This document shows, piece after piece, positions 30,793 to 40,680 of a stretch of DNA of 64,000 bases (position 1 is the stretch's first letter; each line of letters starts with the position of its first letter). The position numbers and the translations under genes were made by a program. This DNA comes from Humulus lupulus. Taxonomy: Eukaryota; Streptophyta; Magnoliopsida; Rosales; Cannabaceae. The notes under the pieces are model-generated. The model saw nothing but the letters and a program-made list of their open reading frames with translations, was not told the DNA's origin and did not search any database. The DNA lies in assembly GCF_963169125.1 (NCBI RefSeq), contig NC_084798.1, positions 173,629,980 through 173,693,979 of the forward strand, read 5' to 3'.

Positions 30793-32292
30793 TTGGCGCA
30801 GTACTCACGAAACAGGGTCCCAGCGAGTCGACCCGCTCCAGAAGTCCCAGCCAGTCAGCCCGGGCCTCGGGTAGATCAGGACGTCCCTCCCCCCGTGGTC
30901 GAGGGAGAGATATCCACCATATCTGGAGGACCACACATGGCTGGCACGAGCAGAGGCGCCCAGAAGAGGTATGTGAACGAATTAAAGGCCCACAACGGAG
31001 CAGAGTTCGTCCCGGAGCAGCGTCAGTCAAAACAGCAGCGGTTAGAAAAGCAACCGATTACTTTTACGGAGGAAGACGTAGACCATGTCCAATTCCCCCA
31101 TAATGATCCCTTGGTCGTAGCAGTCCAGCTCGCCAACCAGAAAGTGAGGAGAGTGTTGGTGGACAACGGAAGCTCGGTGAACCTCCTATTCCGATCCACC
31201 TTAGAGAAGATGGATCTAACCGTCGCCGAGCAAAAGGCGACCTCCATGATGCTGTATGGTTTTTCGGGAGAAGGATTGGCAGCGATAGGGACGATCGAGC
31301 TGGTGATCACCCTAGGAGAAGAGTCTCGGACAGTCTCCAAGCTGCTTGAGTTCGTGGTCATTGACTGCTCCGCTGCCTACAACGCCATTTTGGGCCGACC
31401 TACACTCATAGCTTTCGAGGCCATCACTTCCATTCGACACCTCGCCATGAAGTTCCCTACTTCAATAGGAATCTGCACCATCAAGGGCGATCAGCTCGCT
31501 GCCAGGGAATGCTACAGCATTTCCATGAAGGGAAAGTCTAAACCCGGGCAGCTGGCAATGGCCATTCAAAGCGAGGAGGAATCTCAGGGACCCTTGGCGG
31601 CTCCTGAGATTGAAAAACCTCAGAATCCCGAAGAGGAAAAGATCGCCTTGAGTGAGGACATTGACCCCCGAGTAGGCGAGGACAGATCCGAGCTCCAGGC
31701 TATTGAGGAGCTCGAGGAGGTGAACATTGATAAACAAAATCTGTCACGGACGGTTAAGCTTGGGAAGAACCTCTGCGACAAGAGAAAGGCGGAGCTGATT
31801 ACGTTTCTGAAGAATAGCTTGGACGTATTCGCATGGTCTCACGAGGACATGGTGGGGATCAGCCCGAGTTTCATCATGCACACGCTCCATCTGGATAAAA
31901 GCGTTCTTGCCAAGTCTCAAAAGCAAAGGCGTTTAGGAACAACCCGAGCTGAAGCCCTAGAAGAAGAAGTGGCCCAACTCAAAAAGTGCGGCTTTATCCG
32001 CAAAGCCAAATTTCCAATTTGGGTCGCCAACCCCGTGCTAGTTCCAAAGCCCAACGGGAAATGGCGGACCTGCATTGACTTCTCCGACCTGAATAAAGCC
32101 TGCCCCAAGGATTGCTTTCCATTGCCAAGGATCGATCAGCTAGTGGATGCCACGGCGGGGCACGAGCTTATGTCCTTCATGGACGCGTACTCAGGCTACA
32201 ATCAGATCGCGATGAATCCGGCAGACCAGGAACATACCAGCTTCATGACTCGACGAATGTCTATTGCTATAAGGTCATGCCGTTTGGCCTGA
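30793..32292 (+). pseudogene. pol: Tat2 pol part 1: protease and N-terminal reverse transcriptase
   Basis: This long open stretch continues the gag frame. The aspartic protease has VRRVLVDNGSSVNLLF (about 31150-31197; active site DNGSS) and the later AILGRPTLIAFEA (near 31384-31420). The RT starts with PVLVPKPNGKWRTCIDFSDL (about 32035-32090), then NKACPKDCFPLPRIDQLVDA and MDAYSGYNQI (32178-32207). A single-base shift near 32250 ends the frame before the CYKVMPFG motif, which is found in another frame. The polyprotein would supply protease and polymerase for reverse transcription in the cytoplasmic particle. Confidence 0.88.
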
Positions 32293-33340
32293 AGAATGTC
32301 GGAGCTACCTACCAGAGGCTAGTAAACAGAATGTTCGCGGACCAGATCGGAAAGAACATGGAAGTGTATGTTGATGACATGCTCGTCAAGTCAAAGACTG
32401 CCGACAACCATGTTTCCGACCTAGAAGAATGTTTTAAAATACTACGGGAATACGGCATGAGGCTTAATCCTCAGAAATGCACGTTCGGTGTCGCATCGGG
32501 GAAATTCCTGGGGTTCATAGTCAATACCCGAGGAATCGAGGCAAACCCCGAAAAAATCAGGTCACTGCTCGAGCTTCCTTCCCCCAGGTCGCGGAAAGAT
32601 GTCCAAGGCCTCACAGGAAGAGTGGCAGCACTCAACCGGTTCATTTCCAAGTCAACCGACAAGTGTTTGCCCTTCTACAACCGGTTCAATACCCGAGGAA
32701 TCGAGGAAAACCCCGAAAAAATCAGGTCACTGCTCGAGCTTCCTTCCCCCAGGTCGCGGAAAGATGTCCAAGGCCTCATAGGAAGAGTGGCAGCACTCAA
32801 CCGGTTCATTTCCAAGTCAACCGACAAGTGTTTGCCCTTCTACAACCTGCTCCGAGGAAACAAGAAGTTTGAGTGGACAGTAGAGTGCGAAAGCGCATTC
32901 CTCGACCTGAAGGCGCATCTGGTTGAACCGCCTGTGCTGTCCAAGCCCAGGGTAGGAGAGCCTCTTTTCCTTTACATGGTCATCACTGAGGATGCAGCTA
33001 GCGCCGTGCTAGTACGAGAAGAGGACCAAGTTCAAAAGCCAGTCTACTACATCAGCAAGAGACTCCTCGGAGCAGAGTCACGGTACCCACTGATGGAAAA
33101 ATTGGCGTTTTGCCTAATCACAGCCTCGCGAAAGCTCAGACCGTATTTCCAGTCCCACTCGGTACACGTCATGACCGATCAGCCTCTAAGGTAAGTTTTG
33201 CAAAAGCCTGAAGCATCGGGACGTTTGTTAAAGTGGGCGGTCGAACTCAGTCAGTTCAAGATTTTCTATACTCCACGAACTGCCATAAAAAGTCAGGCAT
33301 TGGCTGACTTCATGGCGGAGTGCACGGGATTCTAGGAGGA
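32260..33340 (+). pseudogene. pol: Tat2 pol part 2: RT palm/thumb with duplication, RNase H
   Basis: It opens with CYKVMPFGLKNVGATYQRLV and the intact catalytic box VYVDDMLVKS (about 32366-32393). The RT connection is duplicated in frame (165 bp, 32521-32685 and 32686-32850), so TGRVAALNRFISKSTDKCLP occurs twice. RNase H 1 follows with YYISKRLLGAESRYPLMEKL (about 33045-33105) and TDQPLR (33174-33193). TAA at 33192-33194 (CAA in relatives) and TAG near 33333 interrupt it. The duplication would insert 55 residues into the RT thumb/connection. Confidence 0.88.
32521..32850 (+). repeat. 165-bp in-frame tandem duplication within Tat2 RT
   Basis: TCAATACCCGAGGAATCGAG starts at 32521 and again at 32686. 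The copies differ at only two or three positions (GCAAACC/GAAAACC; CTCACAGG/CTCATAGG). The period of 165 bp equals 55 codons, so the frame is kept. Confidence 0.92.
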
Positions 33341-33369
33341 TCCATCAGAAGGCCTCCTTCAAGTCACCT

Positions 33370-35099
33370 CGCCACATTCATCGTGGAAGATCTTCGTTGA
33401 TGGTTCATCTAATGAGAACGGCTCCGGGGCCGGAATCATTCTAATATCCCCCGAGGGACATAGATTCCACTCGGCGCTAAGGTTCAGGTTCAAGGCATCT
33501 AACAACGAGGCAGAGTACGAAGCTCTGTTAGCTGGACTGAGGGTAGCCAAGGAGTTAAAGGCGAGCTCCGTCCAATGCTTCAGTGACTCCCAGCTCGTGG
33601 TAAACCAGGTTCTGGGCGAATATCAGGTGCGGGGACCCAAGATGGTCGCCTATTTGGCAAAGGTAAAATCCGAGCTGTCTGCATTCGAGCGAGGATCGAT
33701 CGAGCAGATACCTCAAGAACAGAACGCCAACGCAGATGCTCTCGCCAAACTCGCCACCTCGGGAGAGACAGAAACCCTGGGGTCGGTGCCAATAGAGTTC
33801 TTGAAAAAACCAAGTATAGAAGGAGATCAGGCAGACGTCGAGATGATTGATGCCAAGCCGACCTGGATGACCCCCATTCTTGAGTATCTCGTCGAGGGCA
33901 AGCTGCCTGAAGAGCGTAACGATGCGCGGCGAATCTTGTATCAAGCTCCGAGGTATACGTTGGTCGATGGTGTGTTGTACCGACGTGGACATTCCCTGCC
34001 TCTCCTCCGGTGCGTTCATCCAGGTGAGGCACAGGCCATCCTGCAGGAAATTCATGAAGGATTCTGCGGAGACCATGCTGGGGGGAAAAGCCTGGCCTTA
34101 AAGGTTCTCAGGCAAGGTTATTACTGGCCGACTCTGTCAAGAGACTCGATCTCGTATGTGAAAAAGTGCGACAAGTGCCAGCATTTCGCTGCGGTTGCCC
34201 GAGCTCCTCCAGTCGAACTGAAAATGATCTTGGCCCCTTGGCCATTCGCCGTTTTGGGGATAGATTTAATAGGCGCCCTGCCTACCGGAAAAGGCAGGGT
34301 CCGTTACGCCGTGGTAGCCATCGACTACTTTACTAAGTGGGCCGAGGCAGAGCCGTTGGCAACAATAACATCGAAGAAGGTACTCGTCTTTGTGGTTAAA
34401 AGCATCATCTGTCGGTTCGGCCTGCCGAAGAAAATTGTCTCCGACAACGGCACTCAGTTTGACAGCGACCTGTTCACCGAGTTTTGTGAAAGGCACGGAA
34501 TTGTGAAAAGCTTCTCCTCTGTGGCCTATCCTCAAGCAAACGGCCAGGTCGAGGCTGTCAACAAGACTCTAAAGGAGAGCCTCAAGAAAAGATTAGATGA
34601 GGCAAAGGGGGTCTGGCCAGAGCAGCTCCCCCAGGTCCTTTGGGCATACCGGACCTCGCATCGGACTCCTACGGGTCACACTCCTTTCTCCCTAACCTTT
34701 GGGAGTGAAGCAGTCCTCCCCGTGGAAGTTAAAGTTCTGTCGCATAGAGTCCAGTCCTAAGACCAAGATAGGAACCACGAGTTCCTATGCCATTCCCTAG
34801 ACCTTATCGATGAAAGGCGAGAGGATTCGCAACTCCAGCTCGCCCATTACCAGCAAAAGATCACTCGCTACTTCAACACTAAAGTCAAAAAATGTACCTT
34901 TAGCGTTGGCGATTTGGTCCTAAGGAGAGTTTTCCTGGCTGGGAAAGATCCCAAAGATGGAGTCTTGGGACCGAACTGGGAAGGAACGTACCAGGTCATT
35001 GAAGTCATCAAGGAAGGAACTTATAAGTTAGCTCGACTTGATGGAGCGGCAGTCCCACGGACTTGGAACGCCATCCACTTGAAGAAATATTATCAATGA
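33370..35099 (+). pseudogene. pol: Tat2 pol part 3: archaeal-type RNase H and integrase
   Basis: The second RNase H shows FVDGSSNENGSGAGIILISP (33391-33450), NNEAEYEALLAGLRVA and CFSDSQLVVNQVLGEY (near 33577-33620). Integrase then has the zinc site HEGFCGDHAGG...CDKCQ (about 34050-34180) and the core triad: GIDLIGALPTGKG (34257), KIVSDNGTQFDSD (34429) and QANGQVEAVNKTLKE (34534-34577, Glu present). The C-terminal part GDLVLRRVFLAGKDPKDGVL (from 34909) and LGPNWEGTYQVIEV lead to the stop at 35097-35099. Stretches 33597-34760 and 34914-35099 are open, with a TAA at 34758 between them. The catalytic residues are all in place. The second RNase H is the mark of the Tat lineage. Confidence 0.9.
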
Positions 35100-35212
35100 T
35101 CCACTTGTAAGGCCTGGAAGGCCACTTTTTATGTATTAATAAAAATCAAGTTTTTCTTTTTATTTGCAAGAAGTGTAATCTTAAAGTAACCACGAAAGAC
35201 CCTTTCCCAGTT

Positions 35213-35232
35213 ACTTGGGGGGCATATGGTAC
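35213..35232 (+). promoter_or_regulatory. Internal polypurine-tract-like motif downstream of Tat2 pol
   Basis: ACTTGGGGGGCATATGGTAC lies 114 bp after the pol stop and differs by one base from 7358-7377 in Tat1. It resembles the true polypurine tract (GCTTGGGGGGCAGATGTAC at 39435). Its role, if any, is unknown. Confidence 0.6.
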
Positions 35233-35239
35233 CTGGATA

Positions 35240-35700
35240 TAACCAGGTCACCTTAACGACTTAGATGTTGATTCTTATTTATGGATCGTTGCTCTTCTTA
35301 AAGAGCTCGAGATATGGATAAGGTTTAACGCCAACTAAGTCATATCCTGGTTTTAACCGGGTCATAAAACTTAGAAGTTAACTTAAATTTATTGATCGTG
35401 GTTCTTCTTAAAGAGCTCGAGATATGGATAAAAGTTGACACGAACTAAGTTTTCAAAATAAGCTCCTGGTTTTAACCGAGTCATAAAACTTAGAAGTTAA
35501 CTTAAATTTATTGATCGTGGTTCTTCTTAAAGAGCTCGAGATATGGATAAAAGTTGACACGAACTAAGTTTTCAAAATAAGCTCCTGGTTTTAACCGGGT
35601 CATAAAACTTAGAAGTTAACTTAAATTTATGGATCGTGGTTCTTCTTAAAAGGGCTCGGGATATAAATAATGGTTAACACGAACTAAGTTTATCGAAAAA
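35240..35700 (+). repeat. Tandem array of about 119-bp units downstream of Tat2 pol
   Basis: TTCTTCTTAAAGAGCTCGAG recurs at about 35293, 35402, 35521 and 35640 (spacing 110, 119, 119). Each unit also has CCTGGTTTTAACCGGGTCATAAAACTTAGAAGTTAACTT. CCTGG...ACCGGG is a small inverted repeat. The position is the same as the 90-bp array of Tat1, but the sequence is different. Confidence 0.88.
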
Positions 35701-35834
35701 AAAATATGTGTATTGTAGCCAAAAGCATGAAGAAATACATAAGTTAAAATTGCAAGGCAAATTGTCTCGAGGAAAAAATACCTCGTGCTAAGGATTACAT
35801 AAAATACTTCAAAATAAAGAGAAGAAAAAATGCC

Positions 35835-38442
35835 CTAAGCCCTGTCAGTTGGCCCCTTGGAGGTCGCGGTCTCATCCTGCTCCGCCGCACCAGAGGCTTC
35901 CCCAGTCTCCGAGGGCGGCACCTCTTTGTCAAAGCGGGCTGGGAACTTCACCAACAAGCGCGCCCAGAGACTCGACGGCATGAAAGAGAAGTCAGCCTCC
36001 GGGTTGTGGGCCCAGCAATGATAGAACAGTTCCTGCATGGACTGTTCCGAGGTGGCCCGTTCGGCTTCAAGGGCGGCCTGGGCCTCGGTCTTCGCTGCCT
36101 CGAGGTCTGTTCGCGAGGTGGCAAGGGATGTCTCAAGCTCTTGGACCTTCGAGCGGGTCCTCTCTAACTCGGCCTTCGAGGTCGCCAGCACATCTTTCGC
36201 CGCCTGAGCCTCCTGAAGACGGCCTGGTGCCCAGACCTCATCTCCTCGAGCTAAGCTCTGGTCCTGGTGATGCCTCGGTGTACGGCAGCGATGCCCTGCG
36301 AGAAATGGAAGATAAATTGGCTAAGTGGAAAAATAAGGCGGTGTGTGAGAATTAAAGCTTTAAAAGAATGGGGCAGCTTACCGTTAGGGTCATGTCCATC
36401 GATGACTCTATTACGTGGACCGGGCTCAGTGTCTCGATAGCCTGGAGCTCCTTCTCTTTGAACTTGTAGAAATGGTTGACGGCGTAGCTTGCCGACTCAT
36501 ACACCGTCCCCCGAAAGGCTTCTGGGATCTTCTCTAGATCCTGGGGGTCGACCGTGATGCGTACGCCGGGGGCCACTGCAGCCGGAGTCCCAATCTCCAT
36601 TCCCACGTCCTGGGTGGCTGATGGAGATCGCTGGGGCGGCGGGGGCATGTGTCCTGCTCCGGCAGCAAGAAGAATTGCCCCCCCCGACCTGGGACGATGG
36701 GGTTTTTTCCTTCTCCTTTGCCAGAGATTTGGTGGAGCCCCCAGCCGTGCTCTTGGACCCTCGGAGCCTTTTCAATCTTGGCCCTGCTGGGGGATTCACC
36801 CCGAAGTCTATGCCCCGCAGACTATCCTCGGGCTGAGACATCTCTTCTGCAAAAACAAAAAACATGGTTATTACAAGTTAGCAATCAGGGAGAAAAAAAA
36901 GCAAAAGGTAAAAGGCAAAAAGTATACGAATACTAAGGGAGCCCTACCCCTCGAGATGGAAGAACCTAAGACGATTATTTCCCGAACAGGCGCAAGTTCT
37001 GGGTCCGGTTCTGACTCGGGGCTAGACTCTTCTACATACTGCCTAAGCCCCGGAGCATAGATGCCCCTCTGGAGTGATGGCCACGTGCGTAAGTTGGTCC
37101 CATACTCCTAAAAAATGATCGACCTAAAAGCTAGGGTGTTATCTACTACTACGGTACCCCTAGGCCGGCTCTCTTGGTGATCCAGCACGAGCCGGTCAAC
37201 ACAATGGAGTAGGAGTGTGTTCAGGTCCGGGTCCCTTCGGTGACGATGAACGATCTGCCTAGGATTGAACCTAACCAGCCGGGGGTCCGCAGTGGCCCTA
37301 TCTACATTCTTAAGCAAGAAAGGGTTACCTTGGCCGGAAGGACCCGCGGCTGCTCCGGATTGGATCCTCTCCTCGTCCATCCCCTGGGCGACCTCCAAGG
37401 TCCTCTTTCTATTCCTCACGAGCAGAACTTCAGCCGTCTCGTCCTCCTCGTCTTCCTCTGCCGCGACCTCCTCAACGATGATAGGTCTGTTGTCGTGGGC
37501 TGGGGGCGGCCCCCGGGGCCTCTTCAGGTTCAGAGTCTGATTTGGGAAAATTAGTTTGCAGAACACCATCGTCTCGTCCGTCACGAGCACGCAATAGTCC
37601 TTTTCACTGGGGGGCAAGCCCGCCAGTGTTTCATATTGACCCCCGAGGGTCACAGATTTTTCGGTCCTCGCGTAGATGGCTGCAAGATTGGCTGGAATCA
37701 GAGTGGAATACGGGAGTAGCTAAAATAAAATAACACTTAAAAGGCGAGCTAAGATCAGGGTTCACTTACGAGGACGGTTGAAGTAGTGGTGCTCGCAGTT
37801 CCGGAACCCAGTTGACATGAAGAACTGGTCCTTGAAGTCATTTGGATGGCTTGGCAGCTCGATGACCGCCGCCGTATTAGGAAAACGGGTTAAATAGTAG
37901 AACCCGTCGCCTCGCCCCTGCTGGTCCGGGCTGGCTTTTAGGCAAAAGAAGTATAAAATATCCGCAGGAGTGGGGACCTCCCACTCCTGCTTCTTGAATA
38001 AGTACCTTAACCCTGCCAGCAGACGGTAGGAGTTGGGGGGGAGCTGAAATGGGGCTAACCCCACATAATTCAGGAAGTCAGCGAAGTACTGATCCAGGGG
38101 AAGGAAGGCCCCTGCCTTGAAGTGTTCACCGCTCCAGGCCACGAACGATTCGTCAAGCGGCGTGCAGCTCCGCTCGCCCTCCGCAGCAGGTCGGGCAATG
38201 ACGGAGGCTTTCCCCACTGGAATGTTGTGGGTGAGGAAGAGTTTGTTGATCTTCGCCTGGTCGGTTATCTTTGAGACGATTCTCTCCGCCTCAAAGAATG
38301 TGTCGGGGGCCACCTCGACCTGTTTCTCCACGGCCGGCCCAAAGTGGGGGATCGGCGAGCTGGACATCACCGCCTTTCCTTTTTCCTGCCGGGAGGCCGA
38401 GCTACCAACGTTCTTCTGGGGGAGGTTCTTTTTTGGAGCCAT
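35835..38442 (-). pseudogene. Tat2 antisense spliced gene (putative gypsy-type transposon protein family)
   Basis: This gene is encoded opposite to pol. Start ATG 38442-38440 (MAPKKNLPQKN) follows an acceptor 8 nt upstream. Exon 1 (38442-37770) holds the conserved domain: FVAWSGEHFKAGAFLPLDQY, QLPPNSYRLLAGLRYLF, GDGFYYL. A 90-nt intron (37769-37680, CCTC|GTAAGT...TTGCAG) joins in frame to exon 2 (37679-36948; YETLAGLPPSEKDY, then an acidic stretch). Intron 36947-36847 (GTAGGG...TTGCAG) leads to exon 3 (36846-36382; PRLKRLRGSK basic patch, then EAFRGTVYESASYAVNHFYK). Intron 36381-36321 leads to exon 4 (36320-35835; coiled coil around SKVQELETSLATSRTDLEAA). Lesions: TAG at 37110-37108 and a frame slip at a run of eight G near 36685-36678. 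The family resembles PF04195 (from memory). Its function is unknown. Confidence 0.75.
36678..36685 (-). other. G8 homopolymer frame slip in the Tat2 antisense gene
   Basis: Reading upstream of the eight-base run (plus-strand C) is in the PRLKRLRGSK frame. Downstream, the sensible frame (EIGTPAAVAPGVRITVDP) is shifted. One base gained or lost in the run explains both. Confidence 0.6.
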
Positions 38443-38450
38443 CTGGTCGC

Positions 38451-38946
38451 CTAGTGAACACAAGAAAACATTTTAGAAAAGGCGACCCAAGCAGGAGGAA
38501 GAATAATTATTATTTGCACGAGCTGAGGTAAGCCCAGCTCGCGGAAGGTGGAACCACGCGGTTCAGTGAACACGCGCGTATACTCCCAACAGATCCTAGA
38601 TTACTCGGAATTCGCGTGTCAGAGGGTTCAGAGTAAAATTTTCCTTGGGAGGAAAGTTTCAGTAGGCAGAAATTGCAAAACCGCCCATGAGGCGTGTTCC
38701 CTAAGCTACTCGGTTTTACACCCAAAATTTCCCAAAACTTCTACCCAGAAATTGTTCCAGAAAAAAGCATCCTGAAACCCATGCTCTAAGGCGATTTCCT
38801 ACAACAAGTATGTCCTAACCTAAAAAGGGCTGTCACCCTCCATATCCACGCAACCCAGAAAACCCTTGCATGCGGCTACAGTAAAAATTTTTTTTACCTA
38901 AGCTACAGTAGCATGTTTTCAAAGTGAACAGGGTCAGGAAACTTAC
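38451..38946 (-). other. 5'UTR intron of the Tat2 antisense gene
   Basis: On the minus strand the donor CACT|GTAAGTTTCC is at 38946, and the acceptor TTGTGTTCACTAG ends at 38451. The result is a 496-nt intron and GCGACCAG before the ATG. The layout matches Tat1 (797-nt intron). Confidence 0.6.
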
Positions 38947-39171
38947 AGTGTATGGCTGGAAGGTTGACGAGAGTGCTGCGTTGGTAGGAGCTTCATCGGT
39001 GAAATAGCTTCCAAAGCTTCGGAGAAACTCGTGCGCCTAAGCTTCTTGAACAATGAAAATGGCAGCAACTGAGTCAAGGGTTTCGTCCTTCTGAAAGTTA
39101 GAGAGGGAAGAAGGAAAGAGATTTGGGAAATTTTGAATGAAGGGGTGGCCCGTGCGTAGGGTGGCCACCCC

Positions 39172-39182
39172 CTTTTTATATA
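39172..39182 (-). promoter_or_regulatory. Minus-strand TATA box of the Tat2 antisense gene
   Basis: On the minus strand CACGTATATAAAAAGGGGG contains TATATAAAAAG, near CACGTG-like elements (GATCACGTG, 39189-39198). A CT-rich leader with TTTCCTTCTTCCCTCTCTAACTTTC follows, then the consensus donor at 38946. The predicted leader exon is about 200 nt. Confidence 0.6.
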
Positions 39183-39433
39183 CGTGAAGGATCACGTGTA
39201 GAAGGCTCTTGGATGACCCTAGTGAGGGATCCGAGGCCTTCCACTTGAAATACGGAACGACGGCTAGGCTTAGACTAGGCCATTAAATGCGGTTCTCGTA
39301 AAACGTACCATCACCACCCACGACGTTCCACGTATCAGACGCCTGCACAAAAAGTGGAATGTGAAGGGTTGTGGGGAAGTCTAAAAGCCCCTACTGTGGT
39401 CTTCTATATATGACGTCATATACCACGAGCAGG

Positions 39434-39448
39434 AGCTTGGGGGGCAGA
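39434..39448 (+). promoter_or_regulatory. 3' polypurine tract of Tat2
   Basis: AGCTTGGGGGGCAGA directly abuts the LTR start TGTACGCC. Confidence 0.85.
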
Positions 39449-40186
39449 TGTACGCCCTGGTTTTCCCACGGGCTGATTAGCAGGTTGAGCCTCGGACTAA
39501 TCATGGTTAGTCCGTAAATTTCCCCAGGTCGGAGCTCCTGTTTTCGAGGTCGTACCCCCTTAGCTCGAGGGATCCTCAAGGACTCGCCAAGGCTACCCAA
39601 GTCTGGGGGAAGGAGTCTGAAGGCCGAAGGTCGGGTCAGGGGAGCAGCTCGTGGTACGAGCTGCTCATGGACCTCTGACCCGTTGTAAAGTCAACACACG
39701 CAAGATAAACGTGCCTATATCTGACATCGGACACGCAGCAGGAACGTGCGTATTCAGACACCCACGGCTGGGTTGGGCCGTGCGGCCCATTATCTCCTTA
39801 CCTATCGAATTGACCATACTTATGTGTCAAGTTTAGGAATTAATCATGAATGTCACAGAGTTGATATGACAAATAAGAAGGTCACGGGATGACCTCCTTA
39901 CCAACTTCCAAGTGCCTTCTCCGATAAATATGGAGACCCTGGGAGTTGATAAGGGTTGGAAAAAATAGTCTCTGAAGAGATATATACTTTGTAACCAAAT
40001 ACCCATAATATATCAATAATATTGACTAGTGGAGTAGAAGGATTTTAACCTTTGAACCACTTAAAAATGTGTCTTGAGTCACCAAGTTCATCCTCTAAGA
40101 TTTCATATCTGTGACGGTTCTACTTTCAGCACTAATCCCTTTCTCTTCTTCTCTTAATTACCTGTTGGCGAAGAACCGCGTCAACA
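39449..40186 (+). repeat. 3' LTR of Tat2
   Basis: It matches 27789-28553 with about 18 substitutions and lacks 27 bp after TGACATC (near 39727). The TATA box reads GATAAATA at 39923-39930, so this copy has probably lost promoter strength. Confidence 0.92.
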
Positions 40187-40191
40187 AGGGT

Positions 40192-40680
40192 CAACAACAG
40201 AGAAAAGTGCTATTGCTTTGTCGTTACACTTAAAGGAGTTGCGTACAAGTGGTTCAAGAGGTTAAGGCCAGGAACCATCAAGTCGTGGCAACAATTCTCT
40301 GACGAATTTCTTTAGCAACACCGTGCAATCTGTGATTATGTTAATTCTATTACCAGCCTTGCTAACATAAGACAAGGTGAGAATGAAAGTCTGAAGAGTT
40401 ATATCCATAGGTTCAATATGGAAGCAACAAAGTTGGGAAGTTCAACTAGAGAGGAGCTTAAGATGGCTATTACAGCTGAAGTTCGACCAGAAAGCAGTTT
40501 ATGGGGTAACATGCTCAAGAGAGAAGTTACAAACTTAGATGACTTCTTTGAAAGAGCATAGAAGTATATACGTGTGGAATAGGGCCATAAGAACTTGCAT
40601 GTTGAGGAAAGCGAACCTTCCTTTGATCACCCTTCTACCAATACGTCTGAAGATTCCGTGTAAAAGAGAAACGTCCTGAT
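40192..40680 (+). pseudogene. gag: Gag C-terminal capsid piece of the gag-only Ty3 element
   Basis: The capsid domain cut at 27788 continues here: LKGVAYKWFKRLRPGTIKSW (about 40228-40290), SWQQFSDEFL, then LANIRQGENESLKSYIHRFN (about 40360-40420), and ending with VTNLDDFFERA. TAG occurs near 40312 and 40558. This fits the standard Ty3 gag capsid order, and its continuity proves the Tat2 insertion point. Confidence 0.8.

Larger units (their letters stand above)
27789..40186 (+). mobile_element. Tat-lineage Ty3 retrotransposon 'Tat2', near-complete with antisense gene
   Basis: LTRs are 27789-28553 (765 bp) and 39449-40186 (738 bp), with flanking duplications GGGGT/AGGGT (27784-27788 and 40187-40191, one mismatch). 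Order: 5' LTR, primer site, gag, protease, RT, RNase H, archaeal-type RNase H, integrase, tandem repeats, antisense spliced gene, polypurine tract, 3' LTR. All domains are present but carry stops, frameshifts and a 165-bp duplication. About 18 substitutions plus one 27-bp gap separate the LTRs (roughly 2.4 per cent), so it is older than the copia at 1-4032. Confidence 0.9.

Noticed and set aside
28525..31361. Several minus-strand frames of 60-112 codons opposite Tat2 gag and protease
   Set aside because: They are shadows of the GC-rich sense coding sequence. No homology, splice sites or promoter as found for the true antisense gene at 35.8-38.4 kb.
33180..33200. Possible splice donor AGGTAAGTTTT in Tat2 pol at 33189
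   Set aside because: It coincides with a conserved coding position (LRQVLQKPEASG-type in relatives), where a CAA to TAA change created both the stop and the donor-like word. No matching acceptor restores the frame better than simple readthrough.
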